A stretch of DNA of 24,424 nucleotides. Origin: a virus. Below the pieces are notes generated by a model. The model did no database searches. It saw nothing but the letters and a program-made list of their open reading frames with translations, and was not told the DNA's origin. Positions 7,632 to 16,049 of the stretch are shown in pieces; position 1 is the stretch's first letter, and each line of letters starts with the position of its first letter. The DNA is taken from positions 1 to 24,424 of the IMG/VR virus record IMGVR_UViG_3300007960_003955; one strand, 5' to 3'. The translations under genes and the position numbers were made by a program.

Positions 7632-8632
7632 TGAAGATTCTAATTACTGGCGTCGCCGGATTTCTCGGCAGCCATTTAGCGGATAGATTTATCTCCCTCG
7701 GTCACACAGTCATTGGTGTTGATAATATGATCGGTGGAGATATTAGCAATGTTCCCGAGGAAGTAGAACTTTACACGATTGATTGTTGTGATCTGGAAAG
7801 TATGAAGTATGCTATGACTGGCGTGGATCTAGTCGTTCATGCAGCAGCGACTGCTCACGAGGGACTAAGTGTTTTCTCGCCATCATTTATTACCAGAAAT
7901 ATCTATGAAGCATCGGTATCTACAATCAGTGCTGCGATCTCATCGGGGGTAAAACGTTTTATATTTTGCACAAGTATGGCAAGATACGGAGTCGGCAATC
8001 CTCCATTTAGGGAAACTCATCCGACTGCACCAATAGATCCATATGGGATTGCTAAAGTTGCAGCAGAGGAAACTTTAAAGATTCTTGCCAATGTCCACGG
8101 GATGGAATATAATATCGTAGTCCCGCACAATATCATTGGACCAAAACAGAAATACGATGATCCATATCGTAATGTTCTTAGCATTATGTTGAATCGCAGT
8201 TTAGCAGGTAAACCAATCTATATCTATGGTGATGGTGAACAGATGAGATGCTTTTCTTACGTCGATGATTGTGTCGATTGTATTGAGAGAGTATGTTTTG
8301 ATCCAGCAATTCAAGAGCAAGTTATAAACATAGGACCAGATCGAGGTGAAGTTACGATCAATCAGTTATCCGCGATGGTACTGAACGAGACAGGTTCTAA
8401 CATAGAACCGATTCATATAGATCCTCGCCCGCAAGAAGTCAAGTATGCATATTGTTCTTCGGACAAAGCACGATTGTTGTTGGGTTATGAAGAAACAATT
8501 AATTTACAATCTGCTATAACAAAGACTGCTGACTGGATTCGCGAGAAAGGTATTCGCGAATTCTCATATAACTATCCTCTGGAAATTATAAATGATAAAA
8601 CACCAAAGACTTGGGTTGAGAGAAAGATGTAA
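7631..8632 (+). CDS. NAD-dependent nucleotide-sugar epimerase/dehydratase
   Basis: A 333-residue extended short-chain dehydrogenase, the usual length for GalE/WcaG-type enzymes. The NAD-binding loop GVAGFLG (Gly7, Gly10, Gly13) starts the protein. The catalytic set is Ser115 (CTSMARYG), Tyr138 and Lys142 (PYGIAK). VVPHNIIGP, the GDGEQMRCFSYVDDC stretch and NIGPDRGEVTI follow in the usual order. It should interconvert or dehydrate an NDP-sugar in the cytoplasm; I cannot tell which sugar. It is joined by TAATG overlaps to the radical SAM gene before it and the glycosyltransferase after it, which implies a common pathway. Confidence 0.92.
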   Translation: MKILITGVAGFLGSHLADRFISLGHTVIGVDNMIGGDISNVPEEVELYTIDCCDLESMKYAMTGVDLVVHAAATAHEGLSVFSPSFITRNIYEASVSTISAAISSGVKRFIFCTSMARYGVGNPPFRETHPTAPIDPYGIAKVAAEETLKILANVHGMEYNIVVPHNIIGPKQKYDDPYRNVLSIMLNRSLAGKPIYIYGDGEQMRCFSYVDDCVDCIERVCFDPAIQEQVINIGPDRGEVTINQLSAMVLNETGSNIEPIHIDPRPQEVKYAYCSSDKARLLLGYEETINLQSAITKTADWIREKGIREFSYNYPLEIINDKTPKTWVERKM

Positions 8633-9924
8633 TGTTATTTGCGTTCGAGAATCTAGAAGAGTATGATAATTTTATAGATTGTCCCGATGTAAATCCGTCG
8701 GGAATCCGACGATTCAGTCCATGCCCCATAAGCACCAGAATCATCAGAGAAAACTCTAATAAAAACAAATACTTAAATGTAGATATATCTAATTGCCGAG
8801 CGGTAGAAGTAACTCCGGAACTAGAAAATTACATTATTTCTTCTGGGGTTAATCATAGTCCCAATGATTGGTGTGGCGCAGATGACAATAATGTTTTCGC
8901 GCATCTGTCTGAGAAATATTTGTCGGATCTTAGAAATAGAAAAGCATTGCTTTTACTCGACCAATCGCACGAAGGGTATCAAACTAAATGGTTGTGGCAA
9001 TGGTTTCACAACAGTTTCGAGACATTTAATGTCCCAGCAGAATCGGTCATATATGTGACTGGTAATTTGCTTGCTAGGAAACAATATGCCAAATATTGCG
9101 CAGAAAAAAATATCAAAAACCAAATGCAAATTCTCCCATATACTCATTTTGAGAACATGATATATGAAACAGGTTTGAATCGTTGGAGAATAGAAAAGAA
9201 GAAACCGCTTCCTACATTTGAGGATCAACTTCGATATAAGACCGAGCATTTAGCAGATATTAAAGATTACAATTTTCTTCAGAAAAGACTTCGTTCTCAT
9301 CGAGCATGGGGATATAAAGCATTTCATGCTGGTGGATTACTGCCATATGGATTGTTGAGTATGAACTCGTTCAAGAGCATACAAACACACATGGAAGGTA
9401 AGTTTATAACTGAAGAAGAAGCGGAAGAAATTAATAAAGATCTTCCTGCTAGAGTCTATGGTATTCCTAATAACACTGAGTCTGATGAATACTACATCAC
9501 AAGATTTAATGATGATGTTATATTAGATAGTTGGGTGTCAGTTATAAGTGAAGCATCATTTTCAGACAAAGAAGGAACATGCTTCATCAGCGAGAAAAGT
9601 TTTAAACCCATTGCTTGTTATCACCCATTCATAATCTTTGGTAATAAAAATTCATTGCACTATCTACGAGACCTCGGATATAAATCTTTCCACCCATTCA
9701 TTGACGAATCATATGATAAGATGGAAACTTGGGATAGACTAGATGCTATAGTAAACACACTAAAAAAGTTTAACGCTGTGGAAAATAAGATTGAATGGTA
9801 TAAATCCATATCAGATATCCTGCACCACAATGCAGAAATTCTACGTAAGAACTCCATAGATACTCTACCAACTGCTATTAGAGTGCTAGACGCATATTAC
9901 CGGAAATACTTCAATGTTCACTAA
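8632..9924 (+). CDS. putative glycosyltransferase, GT10-like C-terminus
   Basis: A 430-residue protein. The informative part is at about 310-380: FISEKSFKPIACYHPFIIFG, LHYLRDLGYKSF and FIDESYDK. This resembles the sugar-nucleotide binding half of fucosyltransferase-like (GT10) proteins and a common family in marine phages. The N-terminal half includes ALLLLDQSHEGY and ESVIYVTGN strands, consistent with a GT-B fold. No signal peptide or membrane segment is seen. It starts directly at the epimerase stop (TAATG) and its own stop overlaps the next gene by 11 bases. Likely role: transfer of the sugar made by the adjacent epimerase. The specific sugar and acceptor are unknown. Confidence 0.62.
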   Translation: MLFAFENLEEYDNFIDCPDVNPSGIRRFSPCPISTRIIRENSNKNKYLNVDISNCRAVEVTPELENYIISSGVNHSPNDWCGADDNNVFAHLSEKYLSDLRNRKALLLLDQSHEGYQTKWLWQWFHNSFETFNVPAESVIYVTGNLLARKQYAKYCAEKNIKNQMQILPYTHFENMIYETGLNRWRIEKKKPLPTFEDQLRYKTEHLADIKDYNFLQKRLRSHRAWGYKAFHAGGLLPYGLLSMNSFKSIQTHMEGKFITEEEAEEINKDLPARVYGIPNNTESDEYYITRFNDDVILDSWVSVISEASFSDKEGTCFISEKSFKPIACYHPFIIFGNKNSLHYLRDLGYKSFHPFIDESYDKMETWDRLDAIVNTLKKFNAVENKIEWYKSISDILHHNAEILRKNSIDTLPTAIRVLDAYYRKYFNVH

Positions 9925-10936
9925 GCAATACAAAAATCTCAAACGTTCGCTGAAGAAAACTGATCGTGCTATAATCGGAATCGGTTGTTCTTTCATGCAG
10001 GGGCAGGGTGCGATAGATGAAGAGTTGGAAAGACTGGATGGTTGGGTAATAGAACAAGGAAGAATGGTTCTAGATGTGAGTTTAGAGAAGAAAAAAGAAC
10101 TTGCGATAAAACATGATTTACCCATGACAGAAACCATGACAGAAGCGAATGATCTAGAAGTTGATCTAGGCGTTTCGGAGCAAGAATATAAAAACAGTTT
10201 CTTAAATGTTCTTTGCGATGATTTGCTCGAAGGATCTTGGACCCCAATTAACTTTGGTATGCGGGGTAATGGCAATAGAGCATCTATAAAACAACTATAT
10301 TACCATCCCGAATTAGAATTAGAAAAAGTAAAAGAAAAGATAGTAATTTATTGTCCAAGTGGGGTCGAGAGATTTGATTTTGCACTACCGAAGTTGTCTG
10401 ATCACTTTGGATTTGTGACCATGTGGCCGCACTATAAGTCTGTGTCTGAAAAAAACAGAAAAATGTTGTGGGAGGGTTATGCTAAAACTATTTGGAGCGA
10501 CTACCATGAGGTCATCGAACAGTTATTTAATGCGGCAGAGTTGGTAACTTGGTGCAAGTTAAATAATGCTAAATTGGTGGTATTCCCAGGATTTGATACG
10601 CGATACAACAAGAAATACTTTTTTGATATTCTGTTTGCAGAATCCTCTAAATTCAACAATGTTCGACTGCCGCATAAGATGAATCTTATAATAGAAAATT
10701 TTCCATGGAAAGATGTGATCACTGTTGATAAGTGTGACACCGTAATAGATGTGCTGCAGAAAAAAATAAGGGGAAAGGTGGACAGAAGAAATTGGAACTA
10801 CTGGGATTATCTTGGAAAGGGAAGTCCTGATGGTTTGATAACAAGATGTGCACATCCAAGTAAATCAGGTCATCGCTATTTTGCTGGTAAATTACACGAA
10901 GAATTGTTAAAACGAGGAATTCTAAATGTCGGTTGA
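9914..10936 (+). CDS. SGNH-fold protein, possibly inactive (copy A)
   Basis: A 340-residue protein with the SGNH/GDSL block layout. Block I is IIGIGCSFMQGQG with the nucleophile at Ser26. A glycine/asparagine block NFGMRGNGN follows. A C-terminal block has CAHPSKSGH with His314. The catalytic Asp normally three residues before that His is Arg311 here (RCAH instead of DxxH), so activity is doubtful unless another acid substitutes. A long acidic helical insertion sits at about 35-95. Family members remove or move acyl groups on sugars and lipids. It overlaps both neighbours by 11 bases and is one of three SGNH-like proteins in this run. Confidence 0.7.
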   Translation: MFTKQYKNLKRSLKKTDRAIIGIGCSFMQGQGAIDEELERLDGWVIEQGRMVLDVSLEKKKELAIKHDLPMTETMTEANDLEVDLGVSEQEYKNSFLNVLCDDLLEGSWTPINFGMRGNGNRASIKQLYYHPELELEKVKEKIVIYCPSGVERFDFALPKLSDHFGFVTMWPHYKSVSEKNRKMLWEGYAKTIWSDYHEVIEQLFNAAELVTWCKLNNAKLVVFPGFDTRYNKKYFFDILFAESSKFNNVRLPHKMNLIIENFPWKDVITVDKCDTVIDVLQKKIRGKVDRRNWNYWDYLGKGSPDGLITRCAHPSKSGHRYFAGKLHEELLKRGILNVG

Positions 10937-11849
10937 TGCGTATAGACAAAATTTGTTGCAATATCACGAGGATCTTGATATCGAGAGAAAGAACCTCAAT
11001 GATCGCGAAAAGATCATGAGTCCAGGATATTTTCCCGCATACTGTTGGATGACTGACAAGTATCCGTTTGTGTTTAACAGATCTCTCACACGAAAATTAC
11101 CGCACCAAGATATAATAACTGACAAATTTATGTCAACAGATAGTTATGAGAAGTTCTTGGACAGTTGTGCAAAACTACCAGATACTTGGGTTTACAGGAA
11201 TAAGAATGTATCATACAAAGTTAATTCCTTGGGATACAGAAACAGAGAATTTTCGGAAATAGAAAACTGGAAAGACACCATAGCATTTTTTGGATGTTCT
11301 CATGTTTTTGGCGTAGGGTTGGCGCTTGAGGATTCTCCAGCATATCTAGTAGAGCAGCAGACCGGCAAAGAAGTTGTTAACTTCGGATATCCCGCTGGAT
11401 CCAATGAACTAATACTTATGAATATTGTCAATCTCTGCCACTACGTTAAAGATGAAGATTTCCCTGAAAATATAGTTATTGCTTGGACTTGCACTGATAG
11501 AATGGTTTACTTCAACAGGGATATAGTTAACTTGGGTACTTGGTCTTTGCTCGGAGATGTTCACGATAAAAATAAACCGCCATATAGATACATAGAAGCA
11601 GCAGTAGAGATTCCAACAAACGAACATATGAAACAATTCTACTTAGCGAAAACTGCACGGGAATTGTTGCGAGGAAGAACGAATCTAGTCGAATTTTCAT
11701 ACTTCCCGACATCCGCTAAATATATGAGATGCGATTTACCAGTATATGGCACTCCGGAGGATCCGTGGGATTATGCTCGGGATTTATTGCATCCTGGTAT
11801 ACAATCTTCTAAGAAGATAGCAAACTACATAACTGGAAAAATTATATGA
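10926..11849 (+). CDS. SGNH-fold hydrolase/acyltransferase-like (copy B)
   Basis: A 307-residue protein with a complete SGNH pattern: TIAFFGCSHVFGVG with the nucleophile at Ser125, NFGYPAGSNE for the oxyanion region, and RDLLHPG giving Asp286 and His289. The first 115 residues lie upstream of block I and contain KVNSLGYRNREFS, a sequence style often preceding phage SGNH domains. It could deacylate, or acylate, a surface glycan made by neighbouring enzymes. The start overlaps copy A by 11 bases and the stop overlaps the 34-residue frame as ATGA. Confidence 0.75.
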   Translation: MSVDAYRQNLLQYHEDLDIERKNLNDREKIMSPGYFPAYCWMTDKYPFVFNRSLTRKLPHQDIITDKFMSTDSYEKFLDSCAKLPDTWVYRNKNVSYKVNSLGYRNREFSEIENWKDTIAFFGCSHVFGVGLALEDSPAYLVEQQTGKEVVNFGYPAGSNELILMNIVNLCHYVKDEDFPENIVIAWTCTDRMVYFNRDIVNLGTWSLLGDVHDKNKPPYRYIEAAVEIPTNEHMKQFYLAKTARELLRGRTNLVEFSYFPTSAKYMRCDLPVYGTPEDPWDYARDLLHPGIQSSKKIANYITGKII

Positions 11850-11950
11850 TCAAATTTATTTTACGTTGGTTCGCCGAAAGACGCAGAATCCGTGCTCTCA
11901 ATAAAAGAATCGAAGAGATTAGGAAACAAGATCCATTCATTTACGATTGA
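11846..11950 (+). CDS. very small phage protein, 34 aa
   Basis: A 34-residue frame: an initial hydrophobic stretch MIKFILRWFAE, a basic helix RRRIRALNKRIEEIRKQ and the ending DPFIYD. The ATG overlaps the SGNH stop (ATGA) and the stop lies six bases before the second radical SAM gene, so it fits perfectly into the operon. A basic helix ending in DPFIY is a pattern I recall from small hypothetical proteins of marine T4-like phages, which argues it is real. Its place directly before a radical SAM gene invites the idea of a modified peptide, but it has no Cys, no Gly-rich core and no leader-like break. Confidence 0.6.
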   Translation: MIKFILRWFAERRRIRALNKRIEEIRKQDPFIYD

Positions 11951-11956
11951 TTTATC

Positions 11957-13459
11957 ATGAGTATATACAATGATTCTGCGGATGTCGCAGAGAACCAATT
12001 GAACAGAATTTCTAAATCCATGTGTTACGCTAAATGGGCGCAGGTATCTATGCACCTGACCAATGGTATGACACATAGTTGCTACCACCCACCCACGCAC
12101 AAAATAGACGTTCTAGAACTTGAGAAAAACCCATCTGCGCTACACAACACCAAACAGAAAAAAGAAGAACGTCGGCAGATGTTGAAGGGCGAGCGACCAA
12201 AGGGTTGTTCGTATTGCTGGAAAATCGAGGATGCTGGTGCGAGAAGCGACAGAATTTACAGGTCGGGTGAATACTGGGCACAAAATGCTCGCAAAGACAT
12301 CATAGAATCACTTGATACTGGTAATGTTACTCCGCGATATGTCGAGGTCAATTTTAATCAGGCATGCAATTTTAAGTGTATGTACTGTTCTCCTCATCTG
12401 AGCACAAGTTGGGAAACTGAAATTAATCAGCATGGACCAATTAAGATTCTAGACGCTGATGGTAATGTTTCAGAACACAATAACATACAGTATCTGACCG
12501 AACAGGGGTTAATGCCGCTGAAGGTTTCTCAAAAGGATAATCCTTATCTCACTGCATTCTGGCGCTGGTGGCCTGAGTTGTATAAGAAACTCGAAGTCTT
12601 TAGAATGACGGGTGGCGAACCGTTGATGGATGCGAATACCTTCAAAGTCTTGGATTATATCCACGAAAATCCGAATGCTTGGTTGGAAGTTAGCGTAACA
12701 TCTAATATGTGTCCACCTGACCAAAAGTTAATGGATAGTTTCATACAGAAGTTAAAGAAACTCGAAGAAATCCAAATATGGAAAGACGACGAACGGTTCA
12801 ATCCTGGATCGGGTAATCACTGGTATGTAAACATGGCATTGAAAAATTTCTCCATGTTTGTCAGTCTCGATTCAGTAGGTTCTCAGGCAGAGTATATCAG
12901 AACGGGATTAGACTATCAGGTTATGCAAGAAAACGTAGAACGAGTTCTATCAGAAACTTGCAACACCAATGTAACTTTTATCAACACGTTTAATATTCTT
13001 TCGGTGTTTGGGGTAACGGATTATCTCAAATATGTTTTATCTTTGCGAAAGAAATACTCCAGAGACAATCAAGGTATTAAGAAGATACCTATATACGACA
13101 AATACAATACGCATCCAGATTTTGAAGTGCATTCTAGGCAGCGGATCTGGTTTGATATTCCGTTGTTGCGATATCCAGACTGGATGGCAATAAATAAATT
13201 GCCGCAAGAGTTTGATAAATACTTAGAAGAAGCGATTCAGTACATGCGCGAAAACCCAGAAACAGGCGATTTCGTTGGATTTTATGATTTTGAAATAGAT
13301 AAAGTGCAACGAAACTTAGATTGGATGCGCGAACATAGGGATGTATCTGATCAGCACAGAAAGAATATACGAATGCATTTTGAGCAGCATGATTCTAGAA
13401 GAAACACAAATTATCGAGAAATTTTTCCTGAATTGATAGGATATCTTAGTAATGATTGA
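11957..13459 (+). CDS. radical SAM protein with N-terminal Cys quartet (copy 2)
   Basis: A 500-residue paralogue of the protein at 6231-7631. The cluster motif ACNFKCMYC gives Cys137, Cys141 and Cys144; TGGEPLMD follows with GGEP at 219-222. The N-terminal cysteines fall at residues 23, 42, 84 and 87, exactly as in copy 1, with the shared strings THSCYHP and NPSALHNT. Differences lie in an insert before GGEP (about 160-190) and in the C-terminal third. The two enzymes probably do the same chemistry on different substrates. No clear ribosome site precedes ATG 11957, so it likely depends on coupling to the 34-residue frame. It is followed by SGNH copy C. Confidence 0.9.
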   Translation: MSIYNDSADVAENQLNRISKSMCYAKWAQVSMHLTNGMTHSCYHPPTHKIDVLELEKNPSALHNTKQKKEERRQMLKGERPKGCSYCWKIEDAGARSDRIYRSGEYWAQNARKDIIESLDTGNVTPRYVEVNFNQACNFKCMYCSPHLSTSWETEINQHGPIKILDADGNVSEHNNIQYLTEQGLMPLKVSQKDNPYLTAFWRWWPELYKKLEVFRMTGGEPLMDANTFKVLDYIHENPNAWLEVSVTSNMCPPDQKLMDSFIQKLKKLEEIQIWKDDERFNPGSGNHWYVNMALKNFSMFVSLDSVGSQAEYIRTGLDYQVMQENVERVLSETCNTNVTFINTFNILSVFGVTDYLKYVLSLRKKYSRDNQGIKKIPIYDKYNTHPDFEVHSRQRIWFDIPLLRYPDWMAINKLPQEFDKYLEEAIQYMRENPETGDFVGFYDFEIDKVQRNLDWMREHRDVSDQHRKNIRMHFEQHDSRRNTNYREIFPELIGYLSND

Positions 13460-13464
13460 GCATT

Positions 13465-14322
13465 ATGTCTAAATTTCCATACAAACGAATCATAAGTTAT
13501 GGATGCAGTTTTACTGCAGGTGCTGAAATTACTGACCATGATTTTATTGGTATAACTGAAGAAGAATTGGCTACATGTGCTAGACGAAATGGATACACAG
13601 GGTCGCGCGAATTATACGAGCATTTTTCTGTTGATGAAGATACGCGAAGAAAGATTTTAGAGAGCAATCGTGAAAAAAGTTGGCCGAATTATATTGCGCA
13701 AAGGTATAACATACCTCTATTAAATCAAGCAATTCCTGGATCAAGTTTATCTCATGCATCATATTGCATTTTGCGTGATATACATTCAAACGTAGTGCAA
13801 CCCACCGACTTAATTCTTGTCGGTATAACTTCTCCTAATAGATGGTTTCAATTTACCGAGACTGGTAGACCGTTCTTTGGTGTTTTTAATCGAGGATGGA
13901 ATCTTTTAAAGCATTCACCTATATCGAAAACTTATAGACTAGAACTGGAAAGAAACTGGTTTAACATGTATAACACAATATATACTCATCATAAAGAGAT
14001 ACTATTTTTATCAAATTTATCTGATAAAATGAATGGGCAGATTAAATTGTGTTATGCACTCGCAACGCCAAAGGAAATGTTTAGTAGAGTTGCATCCTCA
14101 TATACATCAGAACAAGATCTTGAGTTTTTTGATTTATGCGATAAAATAATTCCGAACAATAATTTTTTATATGCAGAAAAATCTATGTCAGATCTCACAA
14201 GGTCCATTGATGACACAACGGCCATTGATGCCATTCATATGTTTGGACATCCTCGAGTAGAATATCATAAAAAATTCGCAAACATATTAATTGAAAAACT
14301 GGAAGAAATGTATAATGATTGA
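13465..14322 (+). CDS. SGNH-fold hydrolase/acyltransferase-like (copy C)
   Basis: A 285-residue protein with SGNH features: IISYGCSFTAGAE with the nucleophile at Ser15, NQAIPGSSLSHA for the Gly/Asn block, LILVGITSPNRW, and a C-terminal DAIHMFGHP giving Asp255 and His258. The catalytic set looks complete. An in-frame TTG at 13456 would overlap the radical SAM stop, but ATG 13465 is preferred. It is short at the N-terminus relative to copy B. Its stop lies eight bases inside the carbamoyltransferase gene. It probably works on the same glycan as the neighbouring transferases. Confidence 0.72.
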   Translation: MSKFPYKRIISYGCSFTAGAEITDHDFIGITEEELATCARRNGYTGSRELYEHFSVDEDTRRKILESNREKSWPNYIAQRYNIPLLNQAIPGSSLSHASYCILRDIHSNVVQPTDLILVGITSPNRWFQFTETGRPFFGVFNRGWNLLKHSPISKTYRLELERNWFNMYNTIYTHHKEILFLSNLSDKMNGQIKLCYALATPKEMFSRVASSYTSEQDLEFFDLCDKIIPNNNFLYAEKSMSDLTRSIDDTTAIDAIHMFGHPRVEYHKKFANILIEKLEEMYND

Positions 14323-15748
14323 GTGGGGTATTTCTGCCGCATCCCATGATGCTGCATTGACTGTAGTTTCTGGGAAAGAGATTCTCTTCGCATCGCACGC
14401 AGAAAGATATTCTAGAGTAAAAAATGACAAAGATCTTAACGATTCTTTAATAGATGCTGCTATAAAAGTTGGAAAACCAGATGTGATACACTGGTACGAA
14501 AATGCAAGGTTGCGCGCATTTCGCCGATTTTTAGCAGGACAGGGAATTATCAGATTTAGTGTTCGCAAGTATTTGGAGGATTATGGATTAGAAGGTGTTC
14601 CGGTATTATTTTCACGACACCATGAATCGCACGCAGCAGCAGGTTTCTATACCTCCCCATTCGATTCAGCGACTGCTCTTGTAATCGACGCGATAGGTGA
14701 ATTTGACACCACTTCTATTTGGAATTGCGCAGATGATAATCTCACAAAAGTTTGGTCTTTAGAGTATCCAAAATCTCTGGGTCTATTTTATTCTGCCATG
14801 ACTGCAAGAGTTGGATTAAAACCCAACGAAGATGAATACATTTTGATGGGGATGGCAGCATATGGCAATCCTTACAAGTATTATGGTGAGATAAAAAATC
14901 TCTGGAAGAAAGAAAATCTTCATAGAGGATGCCGATGGTGGAGACTTGATGATTCTAATCTAGATGTTTACAGTGTTGCTGCTGCAACTCAAAAGATCTA
15001 CGAAGAAGAATTTGAACTTTTATTGAAGAAAGCAAAGTCTAAAGGCGAAGACAAAGATAATTTAGTTTTGATGGGTGGTTGTGCTCTCAACTGCAGCGCC
15101 AATCATATTGCTGCAAAATACTTTAAGAATGTTTGGATAATGCCTAATCCTGGAGACGCAGGTAGTTCTCTGGGTGCCATTGCTGCAAACGGCAGAAAAA
15201 AACTTAATTGGGTCGGTCCGTATCTCGGTGAAGATATGGGCGGTGATTACCCCATAGAAAAACTATTGACAGAACTCGACAAATGCGGTATAGTAGGTGT
15301 TGCTAATGGGAAGGCGGAGTTTGGTCCAAGAGCTCTTGGCAATCGAAGTCTCTTAGCAGATCCTACTAAACCAGACATGAAAGACAGAGTTAATGCAATT
15401 AAGCAACGACAAGAATTTCGTCCATTCGCACCAGTTATTATGGCAGAACATGCAGCGGAATATTTCGATATGCCTGTTGCGTCATCCCCGTATATGCAGT
15501 TTACTTCTAGATGCAAATTTCCTGAAAAGTATCCTGCTATTGTCCATGTTGACGGCACAAGTCGCGTCCAGACAGTGACAGAAGAAGAGCATCCTGGGTT
15601 ATATTCGTTGTTAAAAACTCGTTTAAAAACAATGGGTTGCCCGATGCTCTTAAATACCAGTTTAAACATTAAGGGACAACCTATTGTGAATACTGAAGAA
15701 GATGCCAGAAGTTTTGAGCAAAAGTATGGCGTAAAGGTGTTCACATAA
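14315..15748 (+). CDS. NodU/CmcH-type O-carbamoyltransferase
   Basis: A 477-residue enzyme that should move a carbamoyl group from carbamoyl phosphate, by way of a carbamoyl-adenylate, to a sugar or similar hydroxyl. The N-terminal ASKHA-fold half starts IEWGISAASHDAA and carries the metal/catalytic HHESHA (His102, His103, His106) followed by ALVIDAIGEFDTTS. The C-terminal YrdC-related part has FGPRALGNRSLLADP, FRPFAPVIM and the STSLN-like LLNTSLNIKGQPIV. It is shorter than many bacterial members but has all the marks. ATG 14315 was chosen over an upstream in-frame TTG at 14291 because family proteins begin right before the GIS strand. It closes the sugar-modifying run and overlaps the SGNH stop. 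Confidence 0.93.
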   Translation: MIEWGISAASHDAALTVVSGKEILFASHAERYSRVKNDKDLNDSLIDAAIKVGKPDVIHWYENARLRAFRRFLAGQGIIRFSVRKYLEDYGLEGVPVLFSRHHESHAAAGFYTSPFDSATALVIDAIGEFDTTSIWNCADDNLTKVWSLEYPKSLGLFYSAMTARVGLKPNEDEYILMGMAAYGNPYKYYGEIKNLWKKENLHRGCRWWRLDDSNLDVYSVAAATQKIYEEEFELLLKKAKSKGEDKDNLVLMGGCALNCSANHIAAKYFKNVWIMPNPGDAGSSLGAIAANGRKKLNWVGPYLGEDMGGDYPIEKLLTELDKCGIVGVANGKAEFGPRALGNRSLLADPTKPDMKDRVNAIKQRQEFRPFAPVIMAEHAAEYFDMPVASSPYMQFTSRCKFPEKYPAIVHVDGTSRVQTVTEEEHPGLYSLLKTRLKTMGCPMLLNTSLNIKGQPIVNTEEDARSFEQKYGVKVFT

Positions 15749-15759
15749 TAAATAGAGTT

Positions 15760-16047
15760 ATGGGTGAGGTAGTAAAATTTCCATCTAAAGATCCGCTGAT
15801 TCCTCGGCGATATAGAATATCACTCTTTACCGAGTTTCAGGTAGAGTGCGTTATTGCTGCATTAAACATATTCCCCAAATGTTTAGAAAAAATAAATGAA
15901 GAAAATCTTTCGACGTTAGATCCAATTTTTATCAGACAATCCCTTGACTTTGCCATAGAGTCAGGTATACTAAGTGAAGCAGTGAAAAATGAATTGAGAT
16001 CTCTTATCAAATATAATATTGAAGAGATCACCTTTGAGGATATTTGA
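15760..16047 (+). CDS. unknown phage protein, 95 aa
   Basis: A 95-residue protein starting MGEVVKFPSKDPLIPRRYRI, followed by helices with VECVIAALNIFPKCLE and IESGILSEAVKNELRSLIKY. No family is recognised and there is no membrane segment or signal. The frame is supported by its fit between two genes: 11 bases after the carbamoyltransferase stop, and its stop three bases before the next ATG. Ribosome-site support at its own start is weak. Codon use looks like that of its neighbours. Confidence 0.68.
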   Translation: MGEVVKFPSKDPLIPRRYRISLFTEFQVECVIAALNIFPKCLEKINEENLSTLDPIFIRQSLDFAIESGILSEAVKNELRSLIKYNIEEITFEDI

Positions 16048-16049
16048 AT

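Noticed and set aside
11846-11950. 34-residue frame as a RiPP precursor for the adjacent radical SAM enzyme
   Set aside because: No Cys, no Gly-rich core, no leader/core break, and the ending DPFIYD looks like a structural small phage protein; kept only as a low-weight possibility.
15247-15744. 165-residue minus-strand open frame
   Set aside because: Antisense to the conserved C-terminal half of the carbamoyltransferase, with no ribosome site or recognisable product.
15747-15754. AATAAATA as a late promoter for the 95-residue gene
   Set aside because: One mismatch to TATAAATA, and a start point would fall beyond the ATG at 15760. A similar AATAAATA at 16589-16596 would mainly feed the terminator 50 bases on.
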